The position numbers were made by a program, and so were the translations under genes. From positions 14,107 to 78,106 of the forward strand of contig PLCO01000015.1 of NCBI GenBank assembly GCA_003134815.1: DNA of 64,000 nucleotides, given 5' to 3'. The first letter of the stretch is position 1, and each line of letters opens with the position of its first letter. The stretch comes from Acidobacteriaceae bacterium. Lineage in GTDB: Bacteria > Acidobacteriota > Terriglobia > Terriglobales > Acidobacteriaceae. The notes under the pieces were generated by a model. That model saw only the letters and a list, made by a program, of their open reading frames with translations. It had not been told where the DNA came from and did not search any database. Below, piece by piece: positions 26,481 through 35,778 of this stretch.

Positions 26481-29347
26481 GAAAGGCTCTCTTTGGAGAT
26501 GAAGGAGCTGACCCACGCGGGATGGACCTGGGTTTCGACCTTGCCGCGAACCGCTTTGTCCGCCGGCGATGGATTCACAGGATCGCGGTCGGGGTTGGCG
26601 GGCTTTCCGGCCCAAGCGAGGTCAGTGAGCGGCATAGACGAGGGGAATTCGTAGTAGGAGTAAATGCTGCCCTTCACAATTTCGCGGCGGCCAAAGTAGG
26701 GAACCACCTGGTCCCATTCGAGCGGACGGCCGACGGCTGATTCGAGGTACGGTACTTCGCCGCCGCCGGCGACATCGGCGATCTTCATGATCGGGTTGGG
26801 CGTGGAGAGCGCGAGGTCTGCGCTGGCAAGACTGTTGTAAACCAGGAAGTCATGCTCGGCTACCGCACCTACATGGAGGATCTCGTCATAATCGGTATTG
26901 CTGAGCGGCTGATTCTGCAGTTCCTTTTGGGCCATGGACTCGAAGAGGCGCGCCTTGCTTGCGGTTGCCTGAAGGCGGCGGATGATTCCGTCGCGTAGCG
27001 GCTGGGCTGTCTGGTCGCTCGATGGGTCCTGAGGCAGATTTCCAGTGAAGTTCGCCGACTTCGCGACCACCTGCTCCATCTGATCGAACAAGGATGCAAT
27101 GGCTTCGAAGGTCTTCGGTGCGGGCTCAACGTAGCCTCTTGGCGGACGCAGGACAATTGCCTCAAAGCCGCCCTCGCCGCACTCGGCGGTAGATCTCTCA
27201 TTGACGAGCACAGTTGCGTGGCGCAGCGTGGCCCAGGATGCAAGACCCGTCTGGACTCTTTTCGCATTCCAAAGTGCGCTCGGCGGGTTGCCGGGAAAGG
27301 CAGCATCGTCGGCCCACTGCACGGCCAGCGCGTTGATCCACCCGTCATATAGGTCTGGCTGCGCCGCTGTTTCGGGCTGACGCCCATGAAGCGCATTGAG
27401 CACAGGACCGAGTGCGGAATAGGCTGCGAGGTCGGTCTTCAGCAACGAGCGCGCATAGCCGCTGCCCAGGGCTGCGGCCAGATCGAGACCCGAGGGCAGT
27501 CCACGCGGGCCTTTGGTCCCGGTGATCTGTTCGGCGGCGGGCCAATTGGAGTGGTAGACGGTGGAGAGCAGGACTTCGTTGTCAAAACCCCATGAGAGGG
27601 GGAAGATCTGCGGGTTGGTGACGGGATGAAGGGCAAACGTGGGAGGAACGAACCCTCCGGTATTCCACACCAATGGCGAGCGGCTGGGCGCTATGTAGGC
27701 GCTGTAGGCTGCGATCCACTGAAGCGCTTTTGCTTTGACATCGTCCGGCAGCGAATTCAAAGGAGTGGCATCGATGGCCGCGGCAGCAGTCGTGAGGTAA
27801 TGGACAGCCTTGAAGTATTGCTGCATCTCGGGCGTAGCGGTGTAATAGCCGCGCGGCCTCAGCTCGGTAAAGTTGAACGGCTCGTCAAAAACGGGTGAAC
27901 TGAATGTCCCCTGCGCTTGTTGAATGTGCAGAGCCTCGGCGTTGGAGGAGTTCGCTACACTTTCGGAATCCGCCACCGCAGTGAAAGCCATGCCCCAAGT
28001 GGAGTTGGGCGCGGTCGCGTTGAGTGATTGGCGCGCGGCGTTGACAAACGCCCAGAACGCGGGCATCGCCTGCTGGCGCTCCTCGACGATGAAAGCGCCT
28101 TCGTAGGCGGAAGCAACGAGCTCCCAGAAAATGTCGGTGGTCACGAGGTAAGGCCGCGTTGGCGTTGCGCTATCGAAGCGGCCGCAGGCGTACGATTCTG
28201 AGTCGTAGAGTTCGTACATCTGGTCATCGCCGGTTGTGCGAAGCAAGCCGGCTTTGGTTGTGTAGCTGTCGCGGTCGGCTGCGTTCTGGGTGAACATCCA
28301 GGCATTGATCACGTCGGCCAGCGGGACTTGAATCGGCACGTAGACCAGCGCCGGTGCGCCCGACTTCTCCACGAGTCCAACAATTCCCTTCCCGTCGGGC
28401 ACAGAGGAAGGCGTGGAAGTGAACTGATAGCCGACGGCCTCGGTTGAGGTTGTGCTGCCATGGTCGCCGATTACAGCAATACCGGGCACACCGCTCTTCC
28501 AGTGCAGTAAAGCTGCGCCGTTCGGGGTCACCGTGAGCGAACCGCCGCATGGGTTGCCGACTATGTGCGATGGCTTATCCCAATTCTGGCCTGCATAAGC
28601 AAGCTGCTGAAAACAGCCGTTGCCGTCCTCCCAGATGAGCACATGCCCGTCGGGATGAAAGGATTCAGGCAGCGCCGAAGGGACGAAGTTTGGTGTTGGA
28701 TCCTGATTTTCGTCGGGAATCTTTACATAGTCGGCTTGCGGGCCGATGACCTGGTATTCGCGCTGGCCATCTTCAGTGATCGAGCGCGTGGAGTAGACGC
28801 CGCTGGGCAGGCGTTCTGCGAAGAACAGCCGGTAACTCTCGACGGCCTGGTCCGTTGTGTTGTTATAGCCGGTCTCAAAAGGCCGCGGAGCGACGAGAAG
28901 ACGGCGCACGTCAGCAGAAGTCTGATAAATGCTGTGCTGCGTCCAGCTTCCACTCACGTTATCTGCAACAAGAATCTGGGATTGCTGGCCGGTTTTTCCC
29001 GCGACGAAGAAGCGCTGCCCCATGGGATGGACGGCGATGGAAGCAGCCGTAAAGGTCGAAGGTAAATCGAGCAGCGAGACGCTTCTGCTGTCGCCTATGT
29101 GCCAGCTAACCACATGGTTGCCGGCTTTGTCGTGGGTCAGGATGACCGCATCCGCGCCAGTGGGCCAGATGTCGAAGTCCACAACGGAAGTTCCGGCGGG
29201 CAGTATCAACTCTGAACTCGATGCGGGGGAAGGCGTCACGCTGAGTTCCTCCGACGCAAATGGAGAAGGCGCCTGTGCGAGCGCAGACAAGGCAAGGGCG
29301 GGAAGGCTCAGGAACATCGCCACCATACGCTTCTGCGCGTGGTTCAT
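26456..29347 (-). CDS. DUF3160 domain-containing secreted protein
   Basis: A 963-residue exported protein (signal MVAMFLSLPALALSALAQA). The first 330 residues look like propeller-type repeats (VVDFDIWPTGADAVILTHDK; GNHVVSWHIGD). Residues 350-950 carry the DUF3160 signature: FVTTDIFWELVASAYEGAF-like text near 400, SRSPLVWNTGGF, and the end motif EIVKGSIYSYYEFPSSMPLTDLAWAG. The biochemical role of DUF3160 is unknown; it occurs in secreted proteins of Acidobacteria and relatives. AGAGG lies five bases before ATG 29347. It overlaps the downstream CapA-like gene, which suggests a joint envelope function. Confidence 0.85.
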   Translation of the reverse strand: MNHAQKRMVAMFLSLPALALSALAQAPSPFASEELSVTPSPASSSELILPAGTSVVDFDIWPTGADAVILTHDKAGNHVVSWHIGDSRSVSLLDLPSTFTAASIAVHPMGQRFFVAGKTGQQSQILVADNVSGSWTQHSIYQTSADVRRLLVAPRPFETGYNNTTDQAVESYRLFFAERLPSGVYSTRSITEDGQREYQVIGPQADYVKIPDENQDPTPNFVPSALPESFHPDGHVLIWEDGNGCFQQLAYAGQNWDKPSHIVGNPCGGSLTVTPNGAALLHWKSGVPGIAVIGDHGSTTSTEAVGYQFTSTPSSVPDGKGIVGLVEKSGAPALVYVPIQVPLADVINAWMFTQNAADRDSYTTKAGLLRTTGDDQMYELYDSESYACGRFDSATPTRPYLVTTDIFWELVASAYEGAFIVEERQQAMPAFWAFVNAARQSLNATAPNSTWGMAFTAVADSESVANSSNAEALHIQQAQGTFSSPVFDEPFNFTELRPRGYYTATPEMQQYFKAVHYLTTAAAAIDATPLNSLPDDVKAKALQWIAAYSAYIAPSRSPLVWNTGGFVPPTFALHPVTNPQIFPLSWGFDNEVLLSTVYHSNWPAAEQITGTKGPRGLPSGLDLAAALGSGYARSLLKTDLAAYSALGPVLNALHGRQPETAAQPDLYDGWINALAVQWADDAAFPGNPPSALWNAKRVQTGLASWATLRHATVLVNERSTAECGEGGFEAIVLRPPRGYVEPAPKTFEAIASLFDQMEQVVAKSANFTGNLPQDPSSDQTAQPLRDGIIRRLQATASKARLFESMAQKELQNQPLSNTDYDEILHVGAVAEHDFLVYNSLASADLALSTPNPIMKIADVAGGGEVPYLESAVGRPLEWDQVVPYFGRREIVKGSIYSYYEFPSSMPLTDLAWAGKPANPDRDPVNPSPADKAVRGKVETQVHPAWVSSFISKESLSCPAEPPF

Positions 29348-29892
29348 AAGGGCCTCTTCCGACTGGACTCAGGCCATTCTAGACCACGCGGCTCCAAATT
29401 CGGCCGAATCGTGAATCGCGAATTAGCCAGGCATTGTTTGTGAAGCCGCTCGCCAGGCACACGGGTTGTCCGTTGTTGAATTCGATCTGAGTGTCGGGGT
29501 TCCCGCCATTCCGCATTCTCTAAGTCGCTTCCTGCATATGAAACGCATTCTGTCCGAGTGACAATCTATTCGAAAGTTGCCCACGTTTCGGGCCGATTGG
29601 TACCGAGACATGCCCGCGAGTTCGGTGACTCGCTGACTTTCTGTCCCGAATTCTCCGCTGGATTCTTTTATCCGGTGGCCAAGAACGGATTTCGAACCAT
29701 TTGGCTCGATTTCGGAGCAGCATGAAAGGGGACAGGCGACTTCTCTGACGGAGAAGTTCTCGAATTTCCTGGCAGTAATCCAGGGCCGAAAATGCTCTCC
29801 GGTCCCTTTCCGAGCCAAATTCCTACGAATTTGCCCGGAAATCCGAGAAAATACCGAAGATTCTCTATAAATCGCTGATTATATTGACTCGT
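29348..29892. other. 545-base intergenic region without a recognisable gene
   Basis: Frames open here (for example 29423-29818 on the minus strand) have no recognisable protein character. Two perfect small hairpins occur: ACTTCTC-TGACG-GAGAAGT at about 29739-29757 and CAAATTC-CTAC-GAATTTG at about 29816-29833. Both lie downstream of tRNA-Ser on the minus strand but neither is followed by a clear T-run, so I do not call terminators. The right end contains AT-rich sequence beside the tRNA. Confidence 0.5.
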
Positions 29893-29982
29893 TGGCGGAG
29901 AGGGAGGGATTCGAACCCCCGATACCCTTTCGGGTATGCCGGTTTTCAAGACCGGAGCCATCAACCGCTCGGCCACCTCTCC
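29893..29982 (-). tRNA. tRNA-Ser (anticodon UGA)
   Basis: A 90-base type II tRNA with a long variable arm. The acceptor stem GGAGAGG (29982-29976) pairs with CCTCTCC; the D arm holds GGCCGAGCGGTTGATGGC; the anticodon arm is CCGGT-CTTGAAA-ACCGG with UGA at 29948-29946; the T arm contains GGTTCGAATCC. The long variable stem ATACC/GGTAT with loop CGAAAG is typical of tRNA-Ser. A genomically encoded CCA follows the discriminator G. It reads UCN serine codons. Confidence 0.97.
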
Positions 29983-30040
29983 GCGGTCTGCCGGTCACAC
30001 TTGATTGTACGTCGAATCCTCTCGACTCATTGTCTCGCTC

Positions 30041-32116
30041 CTACTTCTTGCCCTCGAGCTCGTCGGCCAGCGCGCCTGCGCCATAAATCTTGCGCAGCCC
30101 CTCGATCATTCCCGCGGAGTGCACAGCCACGGCGCGATTTTTCGTGCCGTCGTAAACAAAGTCTCCGGCCAGCGACTCGATGTTGCCGTCGAAGATCAGC
30201 CCCACCAGCTCGCCATCGCGGTTCACTACCGGCGACCCCGAGTTTCCTCCAATGATGTCGGCGGTGCACACGAAGTCCATCGGCGTCGCCAGGTTGAGTT
30301 TGTCGCGCGCCGCCGCCTCTTTCGGCGTCAGATCCCATGGCGCCTGGTTGCTGAAGCTCGCCGCGCGATCGTACAGTCCGTAAAAAGTTGTGAAAGGCGG
30401 AGCGGTAGTTCCGTTATAGGGATAGCCGTCGACCGTTCCATAACTCAGCCGCAGCGTGAATGTCGCGTCGGGATAGGCGTTCTTGCCGTAAACAGCAAAG
30501 CGCGTCATGCCCAGCTTCTCGCCCGCAGCATCGAACACGCTGGCAATGTTGTCTCGATATTTCACATAGCTCGCCCGCCATACCGGATCAACCCGGCGCG
30601 CGGCCACGATCATCGGATCGGTGGAAGCGGCCACGGCCGCTTCGCCGCCATCGATCAGGCTTTTGCGAAAGGCTGGATCGCCGAGTTTCGTTCCATCCAC
30701 AAGCGCGTCGACCGTCTTATCGATGTCACCGCCCTGCACGATCGCCTGCAGGTACTCGTCGTCGGCGCCCAATTTCTCTTTCGCGAGGTTAAGCGCGGTT
30801 TTCATGTACAGCTTCTCAACCGGGGAATGAACGGGTGCTGGAGAAAGCAGTTGGAAGCGCAGGGAATCGAGGCCCGCCTCGTGATACTGCGGCAGGCGAT
30901 CGCCATCGGGTTTCTTCACTTCGGCCACATATTGCACGATCTGCAGCGCAAATGAAAACAGCTGGCTATCCGTGCGCCGGAAGATCCTCCTCTGCATCTC
31001 AGGCCTGGCTAAATCCACTGCGCGCGCCACATCATCCCATGCGCCACCATATTCTTTTTGCAACTCTGGATTCGCAGCTACTTTTGCGCGTAAGTCCTGC
31101 TCCTCCGCTTGCTTCTTGGCCGAGATCGCCTTGTCAGAAAGCGCCTCAGCGCGGCCCAGGTAGACCTTCAGGCTGTTTTGCAACAAAAACACATTCGTTC
31201 CCACCAGTTCAGCCTGCTCGGTTCCCTGCTTCGCAAACTCCTGCTCTGCGGCAATGCGGCGCTGGTAATACTGAATCGCCGCCGGCTCGATCGTATCCCG
31301 CTCTAAAAGCAGCTCGGCCACAGTGTCCTGCCGCGAAGTCGATCCCGGATGGCCTGGGACAAAGACCAGTTCGCCCGGCGCTGCGCCCTTCGCACTCCAC
31401 TTCAGATAGTTATCCGTGTGCAGCGGCTTGCCATTGTCATACACGCGATAGAGCGCCATATCGAGGTCATATCTCGGATAGGTGAAATTGTCCGGATCGC
31501 CGCCGAAGAAGGCGGCCTGCTGCTCGGGCGCGAAAACCAGTCGCACGTCCGTGTACGCCTTATATTGATACAGCCAATACTCGCCGCCGTCATAAAGAGC
31601 CACCACATCGGAACGCAGCCCCGTCTTGTCCTTGCTTTCCTTTTCAATGGCCGCGATTTCGGCATCCCGCGCCTTCAGCGCATCGGCATCGTCCTTCGCG
31701 CCCTTTGCAGCGCCCTGCACTCGCGCCGTTACGTCCTGCATGCCGACAAGCACATTCACTTCAAGATCCGGTGTCTTCATCTCCTGGTCCGGTGTCGAAG
31801 CGTAGAACCCATCGCGCACATAATCGTGATCGGGCGTCGAGTTCTTCTGCAGTTGGCCGCGTGCCACGTGGTGGTTCGTCAGCAATAGGCCGTCGGAACT
31901 CACAAACGAACCCGACCCGCCGTCGTTCAGCCGCACGCTCGAAAGCCGGAGATGATCCAGCCATTCCTGTGTCGGATGAAAGTTGTACTTCTCCGCCAGT
32001 TCCTTTAGCGGCGGGTTGTCGAACGTCCACATGCCTTCTTCGGCGCACATCGGCGACACGACTGCGAAAAGCAGCGCGGAAATGGCAAATACAGAACGAA
32101 AACTACGAGTGGTCAT
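30041..32116 (-). CDS. S46 family dipeptidyl peptidase (DPP7/DPP11-like)
   Basis: A 691-residue exported serine peptidase with signal peptide VFAISALLFAVVSPMCA. The mature N-terminus EEGMWTFDNPPLKEL is the S46 hallmark. The chymotrypsin-like catalytic His lies in LLLTNHHVA (82-83) and the nucleophile is S626 in GGNSGSPVVNRDGELVGLIFDGN. Known S46 enzymes release dipeptides from peptide N-termini in the periplasm, feeding amino acid use. Length (about 700) fits the family. GAGG is five bases before the ATG. It lies 42 bases after a second exported hydrolase on the same strand, so the two may form a peptide-degrading operon. Specificity (DPP7 versus DPP11) is not assigned. Confidence 0.93.
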   Translation of the reverse strand: MTTRSFRSVFAISALLFAVVSPMCAEEGMWTFDNPPLKELAEKYNFHPTQEWLDHLRLSSVRLNDGGSGSFVSSDGLLLTNHHVARGQLQKNSTPDHDYVRDGFYASTPDQEMKTPDLEVNVLVGMQDVTARVQGAAKGAKDDADALKARDAEIAAIEKESKDKTGLRSDVVALYDGGEYWLYQYKAYTDVRLVFAPEQQAAFFGGDPDNFTYPRYDLDMALYRVYDNGKPLHTDNYLKWSAKGAAPGELVFVPGHPGSTSRQDTVAELLLERDTIEPAAIQYYQRRIAAEQEFAKQGTEQAELVGTNVFLLQNSLKVYLGRAEALSDKAISAKKQAEEQDLRAKVAANPELQKEYGGAWDDVARAVDLARPEMQRRIFRRTDSQLFSFALQIVQYVAEVKKPDGDRLPQYHEAGLDSLRFQLLSPAPVHSPVEKLYMKTALNLAKEKLGADDEYLQAIVQGGDIDKTVDALVDGTKLGDPAFRKSLIDGGEAAVAASTDPMIVAARRVDPVWRASYVKYRDNIASVFDAAGEKLGMTRFAVYGKNAYPDATFTLRLSYGTVDGYPYNGTTAPPFTTFYGLYDRAASFSNQAPWDLTPKEAAARDKLNLATPMDFVCTADIIGGNSGSPVVNRDGELVGLIFDGNIESLAGDFVYDGTKNRAVAVHSAGMIEGLRKIYGAGALADELEGKK

Positions 32117-32158
32117 AGTGTCCTCATCAATTCACGAGCGCCAAATCGCGCCTCGCGA

Positions 32159-34081
32159 TCAGTTTTGCGGCATCACCAGCACTTCCACCCCGGAGGGCGC
32201 GTCTTTCTGATGGAACACCTTCTCAGTAGCCTTTTTGAAATCTTCCGGCTTGGCGTAGGGAATGTCAGTGAAAGTTTGCGGATTGCGGTCGGTGAGCGGG
32301 AACCATGAGCTAGCAACCTGAATCATGATGCGATGACCGCGGCGGAATGTGTGATACAGGTCCGGCATTGTGAAGTCGATGTCGGTTTCCTTGCCCGGCG
32401 TCAGCGCCTCCGGCTTCTCCCAGCTTGAGCGGAACTTTGCGCGGAACGGCTCGCCGCGGAGCAGTTGCTCGTAGCCGCCCAAATGCAGCGGTGGCTCGTC
32501 GATCACGCGCTTGTTCGGCGTCTCAATGTTGTCGGAATCCTCTTCCGGATAAACATCGATAAGCTTCACGTCGAAGTCTGAGTCGGTCCCCGAGCTCGCC
32601 ACCTTGAGATGCGGCGAGATCGGGCCCGCAATCGTGACATCTTCCGTGAGCGGGTCGGTCTCGTACGTCAGCACGTCGGGCCGGTAGCTGGCAAAGCACT
32701 GATCGTCGACCATATAGCGCTGCGGCACCGTGTCCGTTGTGTAGCCCACAAAGGGCACGGGATGGTTGGGGTCGCTGACGTACTCGTCCCAGCTCTCGGT
32801 TTCAATCGGCGGATCGAAGCTCAGCTTGCCGCCGGCGTGAAGGTAGAGTGTCTTCGCTGCTGCGTTTTTCGGCGGCCACTCGTCGAAACGGCGCCACACG
32901 TTGGTTCCTGTCTCAAACACAACCACCGTCGCAGGCGTTTTGCCTTTGCCCTTCAGATAATGCTCGAAAAAGGGAAACTGAATCTCGCTGCGGAAGTACA
33001 GCGAAGTTTTCGCGTTGAACTGCACATCTCCCAGGTGGTCGCCATCGTTCCGCGCCCAGCCTCCGTGTACCCATGGGCCCTCCACCAGCGTCACCGGCGT
33101 CTCGGGATTGAACTTCCGCACCACATTGAATATCCGGTACGGCCCTTCCAGATCTTCAGCATCGTACCATCCACCCACCACCAGAACCGCGCACTTCACA
33201 TTCTTCATGTGCCGCGACACATCGCGCGATTGCCAGTAGTCGTCGTAGGTGTCGTGCTTGTACTGGTCGTCCCACATCCACGTCGCACCATCGAGATACT
33301 TGTCCAGGCTGGCCACATTCCCGGCATTGAGAAAAAACTTGTAGTTGTCCGGAGTGCCGAAATCGAATGTCTTCTCCGGCGTCGGCAGCACAGGATTCTG
33401 TTGCGGATGGAAAAACGGAGCATAAAAACCGAAGCCGGCGGCGAGCATAAACGCTCCGCCATGATAAGAGTCGTCGCCCAGAAAAAGATTCGTCATGGGC
33501 GCCTGCGGGCTGGCCGCGACGATGGCTGGGTGCGAGTCGATGATCGACGCCGAAGTGTAGAACCCCGGATAGGAGATGCCCCAGATTCCCACCTTGCCGT
33601 TGTTGTTGGCCACGTGCTTCAGCAGAAACTCGACTGTGTCGTATGTGTCGGACGAATCATCCACATCCTGCGGCGATTTCTTCTGATCGATGTGCGGCCG
33701 ACTCTCAACGAACGTGCCCTCGCTCATCCAGCGTCCCCGCACATCCTGAAAGACAAAAATGTAGCCGGATTTGTCGAATTCGTCTGAGGGGCCGAGCTGC
33801 GCGGGATAGCGGTCCTCGCCGTACGGCTCTACGTCATAGGGCGTGCGCACCATCAGAAAAGGATATGGGCCCGAGTCGTCAGGAAAAGCCGCGGCCTTCG
33901 GCACGTAGACGGCGGTAAAGAGCCTCACGCCATCGCGCATGGGAATACGGTACTCGTACTTCGTATAGTGGGCGCGAACAAACTCGTCGGCGGGCGCCGC
34001 GGGCTGCTGTGAGCGCAGGCCGGGGAGCACAAAAAGCTGCGCGGCCAGTATGACGAAAATGAAGCGTCGCAGAGCGATCAT
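32159..34081 (-). CDS. CocE/NonD family hydrolase (X-Pro dipeptidyl peptidase S15-like)
   Basis: A 640-residue exported alpha/beta hydrolase with signal peptide RRFIFVILAAQLFVLPGLRS. The N-terminal catalytic domain starts with IPMRDGVRLFTAVYVP and has the nucleophile S170 in GISYPGFY; downstream AVLVVGGWYDAEDLEGPY holds the catalytic Asp region and LVEGPWVHGGW the His. The C-terminal jelly roll (DFTMPDLYHTFRRGHRIMIQVASSWFPLTDRNP) is characteristic of X-Pro dipeptidyl-peptidase C domains. It hydrolyses acyl esters, amides or peptides; the substrate cannot be told. It is the first gene of a pair with the S46 peptidase. Confidence 0.9.
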   Translation of the reverse strand: MIALRRFIFVILAAQLFVLPGLRSQQPAAPADEFVRAHYTKYEYRIPMRDGVRLFTAVYVPKAAAFPDDSGPYPFLMVRTPYDVEPYGEDRYPAQLGPSDEFDKSGYIFVFQDVRGRWMSEGTFVESRPHIDQKKSPQDVDDSSDTYDTVEFLLKHVANNNGKVGIWGISYPGFYTSASIIDSHPAIVAASPQAPMTNLFLGDDSYHGGAFMLAAGFGFYAPFFHPQQNPVLPTPEKTFDFGTPDNYKFFLNAGNVASLDKYLDGATWMWDDQYKHDTYDDYWQSRDVSRHMKNVKCAVLVVGGWYDAEDLEGPYRIFNVVRKFNPETPVTLVEGPWVHGGWARNDGDHLGDVQFNAKTSLYFRSEIQFPFFEHYLKGKGKTPATVVVFETGTNVWRRFDEWPPKNAAAKTLYLHAGGKLSFDPPIETESWDEYVSDPNHPVPFVGYTTDTVPQRYMVDDQCFASYRPDVLTYETDPLTEDVTIAGPISPHLKVASSGTDSDFDVKLIDVYPEEDSDNIETPNKRVIDEPPLHLGGYEQLLRGEPFRAKFRSSWEKPEALTPGKETDIDFTMPDLYHTFRRGHRIMIQVASSWFPLTDRNPQTFTDIPYAKPEDFKKATEKVFHQKDAPSGVEVLVMPQN

Positions 34082-34471
34082 CGTGGCCCGAAATCTCCTA
34101 GTCTTTCAGAGTAACGCAGAGGCACGCTGCTTGGCCCGTGCCGCCATCGGAACTCTATGAACACCGTTGAGGGCGTGACGAACAGAGGATTAACGAGCAC
34201 GAATGAAGTCCGGGCTGAGCACCGTTGCCGGCAGCGCACTTGTTTCGCAGCATTCTGACCAACCGCGAAAACCACCTGCGCCTCTTCTATCAAATGATTT
34301 CCATCTCCTTCCTCGCGCTCCACCCAGCCTTCCACAGATTTTCTGCATTTCCTTACGCAATCCTTATGCGTTTTGCGCCTTCCCAGTTTAATCTGAAATT
34401 GATCCCTAAACTGGCTGCAGGCGCATTCTCCGCCGGGGCTGTTTTACCATTTCCAACTCATAAGGAGACCT
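34082..34471. promoter_or_regulatory. Intergenic region upstream of glutamine synthetase
   Basis: About 390 bases between the divergent hydrolase gene and glnII, expected to carry both promoters. The only firm signal is the strong Shine-Dalgarno AAGGAG at about 34460-34465, six bases before ATG 34472. I looked for a sigma-54 GG-N10-GC element and did not find a convincing one; no riboswitch or RNA gene was recognised. Confidence 0.4.
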
Positions 34472-35485
34472 ATGTCAAAGTACAAATTGGAGTACATCTG
34501 GCTCGACGGCAAAAAGCCCATTCCCGAACTGCGCGGCAAAACCCAAATCAAGAGCTTCGATAAAACGCCTACCCTTGCCGACATGCCCCTTTGGGGATTT
34601 GACGGCAGTTCCACCATGCAGGCAGAGGGCAGCAAGTCCGACTGCATTCTCAAGCCCGTCGCTCTCTACCCAGACGCCAGCCGCAAAGACGGTTTCATCG
34701 TCCTCAGCGAAGTCATGCACCCTGACGGCACCGCGCATTCCACCAACATGCGCGCCACCGCTCCTGATGATCCGGATGTCTGGTTTGGATTTGAGCAGGA
34801 ATACTTTCTATATAAGGATGGCCGCCCGCTCGGATTCCCCAAAGATGGCTACCCTGGTCCGCAGGGCCCTTACTATTGCGGCGTCGGCTACAAATACATG
34901 GGCAGCATCGCCCGCACCATCGTCGACGAGCATCTTGAGCTCTGTCTTGCCGCTGGCATCAACCACGAAGGCATCAATGCCGAAGTGGCCAAGGGCCAGT
35001 GGGAGTTCCAGATCTTCGGCAAGGGTTCGCACAAGGCTGCGGACGATGTTTGGACTGCCCGCTATCTGATGGCCCGCCTCTGCGAGAAGTACGAAGTGGA
35101 CTTCCAGCTTTATTGCAAGCCGATCAAGGGCGACTGGAACGGCTCCGGCATGCACACCAACTTCTCCACCAAGCACCTGCGCGATGTGGGCGGCAAGGAG
35201 TACCTCGAGGCGTTGATGAAGGCCTTCGAGAACAACATCGCCGCGCACATCGGCGTTTATGGCCCGGATAACCATCTGCGCCTCACCGGTCTCCACGAGA
35301 CGCAGGCCATAGACAAGTTCAGCTACGGTCTCTCCGATCGCGGCGCTTCGGTTCGGTTGCCCGTGAACTTTATCAAGAACGGCTACAAGGGCTACCTGGA
35401 AGATCGCCGTCCTAACTCCGAGGCCGATCCCTACCAGATCGTTGCGCAGATCGTAAAGACGGTCGGCACCGTGAAGACGAAGTAG
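34472..35485 (+). CDS. glnII: Glutamine synthetase, eukaryotic-like GSII type
   Basis: A 337-residue cytosolic enzyme making glutamine from glutamate, ammonia and ATP. Its length is that of GSII (about 340) rather than the 470 of GlnA. Family motifs are visible in order: LWGFDGSSTMQAEG, DVWFGFEQEYFL, GPYYCGVGY, GINAEVAKGQWEFQI, DWNGSGMHTNFST, and GASVRLPVNFIKNGYKGYLEDRRPNS with the ATP-site arginines. It lacks the adenylylation tyrosine loop of GSI, so that control is absent. AAGGAG precedes the ATG by six bases and an intrinsic terminator follows, so it is probably monocistronic. Being next to the ATP-grasp/alpha-E cluster may be coincidental. Confidence 0.93.
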   Translation: MSKYKLEYIWLDGKKPIPELRGKTQIKSFDKTPTLADMPLWGFDGSSTMQAEGSKSDCILKPVALYPDASRKDGFIVLSEVMHPDGTAHSTNMRATAPDDPDVWFGFEQEYFLYKDGRPLGFPKDGYPGPQGPYYCGVGYKYMGSIARTIVDEHLELCLAAGINHEGINAEVAKGQWEFQIFGKGSHKAADDVWTARYLMARLCEKYEVDFQLYCKPIKGDWNGSGMHTNFSTKHLRDVGGKEYLEALMKAFENNIAAHIGVYGPDNHLRLTGLHETQAIDKFSYGLSDRGASVRLPVNFIKNGYKGYLEDRRPNSEADPYQIVAQIVKTVGTVKTK

Positions 35486-35536
35486 TCCGGTCAGCAACTC
35501 GGGCTTTCAATTCGGCCCGCAGCAGCGGGAAACACT

Positions 35537-35575
35537 CGGCGCAGCCCGCGAACGGCTGCGCCGGTTTTCTTTCAT
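35537..35575 (+). terminator. Intrinsic terminator after glnII
   Basis: Perfect 10-bp inverted repeat CGGCGCAGCC (35537-35546) and GGCTGCGCCG (35554-35563) with a seven-base loop, followed by GTTTTCTTT. It lies 50 bases after the glnII stop codon. Confidence 0.85.
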
Positions 35576-35778
35576 CCCACGCACCGCGGCGGTTCGCGAT
35601 TTCTAATGGCTCCTTTATATCCGCCGTGTTAGAAACAAAAGAACAGGACGCACAGAGATTGTAGAGGAGACCCGTAAGGTCAGACGGGCACATCTGTCTC
35701 AATCTTTTAACTTAGCTGCCAATGTTCTGAATCCGCTGCCAGGAAAGTTTGCCCAAACCTCCGGAGACCCAGACACTT

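Noticed and set aside
29423..29818. 131-codon minus-strand frame beside tRNA-Ser
   Set aside because: Composition looks random and no domain, signal peptide or ribosome site is visible.
29893..30040. tRNA-Ser as an integration site of a mobile element
   Set aside because: No integrase, direct repeat of the tRNA end or phage/IS genes are visible on either side.
32609..33787. 392-codon plus-strand frame opposite the CocE-like hydrolase
   Set aside because: Shadow with biased Arg/His/Val composition and no recognisable domain.
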